NCBI GenBank assembly: GCA_964019165.1
Contig: OZ025270.1
Coordinates: forward strand, 16,646,659 to 16,710,658
Source of the DNA: Mastigias papua
Taxonomy: Eukaryota > Cnidaria > Scyphozoa > Rhizostomeae > Mastigiidae
Reading direction: 5' to 3'
Length of the DNA stretch: 64,000 bases
Position 1 is the stretch's first letter. Each line of letters opens with the position of its first letter. Position numbers and translations under genes: made by a program. Under the pieces are notes generated by a model. The model searched no databases. It was not told the DNA's origin and saw only the letters and a program-made list of their open reading frames with translations. This document shows positions 63,585-64,000 of the stretch, one piece after another.

Positions 63585-63869
63585 TCAATAAATAAACTTT
63601 TGTTTTCTATATTGATGCAACGCAGGAAGCTCACTAATTTTTACAGGAATTTCATTCCAAACTTTTATAGCATTGTAATCATACTTAGTATAGTGCGATC
63701 TTTGATGAAATTTATTCCGAAGATTTTCAGGCCAAAATTTATTAATGATTTCATATACCATCATCCATCAATCAAAATCAATCAGTTGTTGAACTCTTAA
63801 GAGGTTTCTTGATCCGTTGTCTTTTATTCTAGCTTTATCCATTACAGACATGCCTATCTGATAGCTGAT
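63585..63869 (-). pseudogene. Decayed C-terminal fragment of a non-LTR (LINE-type) retrotransposon reverse transcriptase
   Basis: The reverse strand reads 95 codons, ending in TGA at 63,587-63,585, with one internal TGA at 63,770-63,768. Near the end it has K-V-W-N-E-I-P, then V-K-I-S-E-L-P-A-L, then a basic tail Y-R-K-Q-K-F-I-Y. This order (lysine, W-N-x-[IL]-P, a short helix, then an F/Y-K/R-rich end) is the usual C-terminus of CR1- or Jockey-like LINE polyproteins. Upstream, LLRVQQLIDFD, then W-M-M-V-Y-E-I-I-N-K after the stop, fits the preceding helix that normally reads like PLLKxLxWLP...LLxVYKxLN. The 5' side is cut by a TAG at 63,873-63,875 and no catalytic RT motif is in the window. 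A truncated, inactive insertion is the likely state. The clade is not determinable. Confidence 0.55.
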
Positions 63870-64000
63870 ATGCTAATGAGTACGTCATATCCATGCAAGT
63901 ATGCCACGTACAAAAGAACGCTGCTGAACTTAGATCTACAGACCAAACTGTAGAGACGGAGTGCAAAGCCCCCACACCCCCAAAAAGCTACGCGTACGTA
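63870..64000. other. Right edge of the window, short hairpin only
   Basis: A short inverted repeat, CTACAG - ACCAAA - CTGTAG, lies at 63,936-63,953. A C-rich stretch follows at about 63,969-63,982. No gene is visible, and the LINE frame does not continue in this direction. Confidence 0.5.

Noticed and set aside
63730..63784. Isolated diverged satellite monomer (GGCCAAAA followed 39 bp later by CAATCAAAATCAATCA)
   Set aside because: Spacing is close to the monomer's 37 bp, but the stretch between matches poorly and the same bases are explained by the reverse-strand LINE frame. Chance similarity in AT-rich DNA is more likely.
63477..63800. Forward-strand frame with NFYRNFIPNF, resembling the Ty3/gypsy RT-RNase H connection
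   Set aside because: The similarity covers about ten residues with nothing consistent after it. The opposite strand gives a longer match to a LINE C-terminus ending at a natural stop.

Overview
The window is eukaryotic, probably metazoan, non-coding DNA. About 60 kb is one tandem satellite array, followed by about 4 kb of AT-rich single-copy-looking DNA. No intact gene, rRNA, tRNA or CRISPR array is visible. The only family-level clue to the host is a decayed LINE-type reverse-transcriptase tail at 63,585-63,869, which fits an animal genome, plausibly a marine invertebrate. I cannot name the species.

Region 1 (1 to about 60,032) is a head-to-tail array of a 107-bp monomer, about 560 copies, open at the left edge. 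The consensus monomer occurs exactly at 1,499-1,605. It is about 33% GC, strand-asymmetric (about 24 C to 11 G on the + strand) and has no CpG. Each monomer has two TTTTGGCCAAAA-type palindromes and a third palindrome, AAGGCTATAGCCTT. Together these form a 47-bp near-dyad across each monomer junction. The many 64-424 codon frames on the + strand are by-products: the consensus has one stop trinucleotide (TAG, inside the dyad core) per 107 bp, and 107 is not a multiple of 3.

The array is a mosaic of locally amplified multimers: 27-mer (4.5-9.5 kb), 9-mer (15.5-17.3 kb), 6-mer and 3-mer (22.5-24.6 kb), 10-mer (24.8-26.9 kb), 9-mer (27.1-28.8 kb), 4-mer (29.7-30.5 kb), 6-mer (38.4-39.7 kb), 8-mer (40.6-42.3 kb), 15-mer (44.4-49.2 kb) and 13-mer (52.7-56.8 kb). 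A multi-kilobase segment from the first 3.9 kb recurs near 10-12.7 kb and 15.2-19.2 kb. A patch at 31.2-33.9 kb is unusually rich in small indels.

Region 2 (60,033 to about 60,340) is the array edge. Orientation flips exactly at a dyad core (hairpin 60,030-60,050), and three strongly diverged monomers follow on the opposite strand, still at 107-bp spacing.

Region 3 (about 60,341-64,000) is AT-rich flank with a few short frames I cannot assign, some palindromes (one matching the AGGTCA-n3-TGACCT nuclear-receptor half-site arrangement) and the LINE fragment. The strongest candidates for something new are the dyad-centred monomer, the orientation switch at that dyad, and a variant junction that maps to the same 10-bp core.
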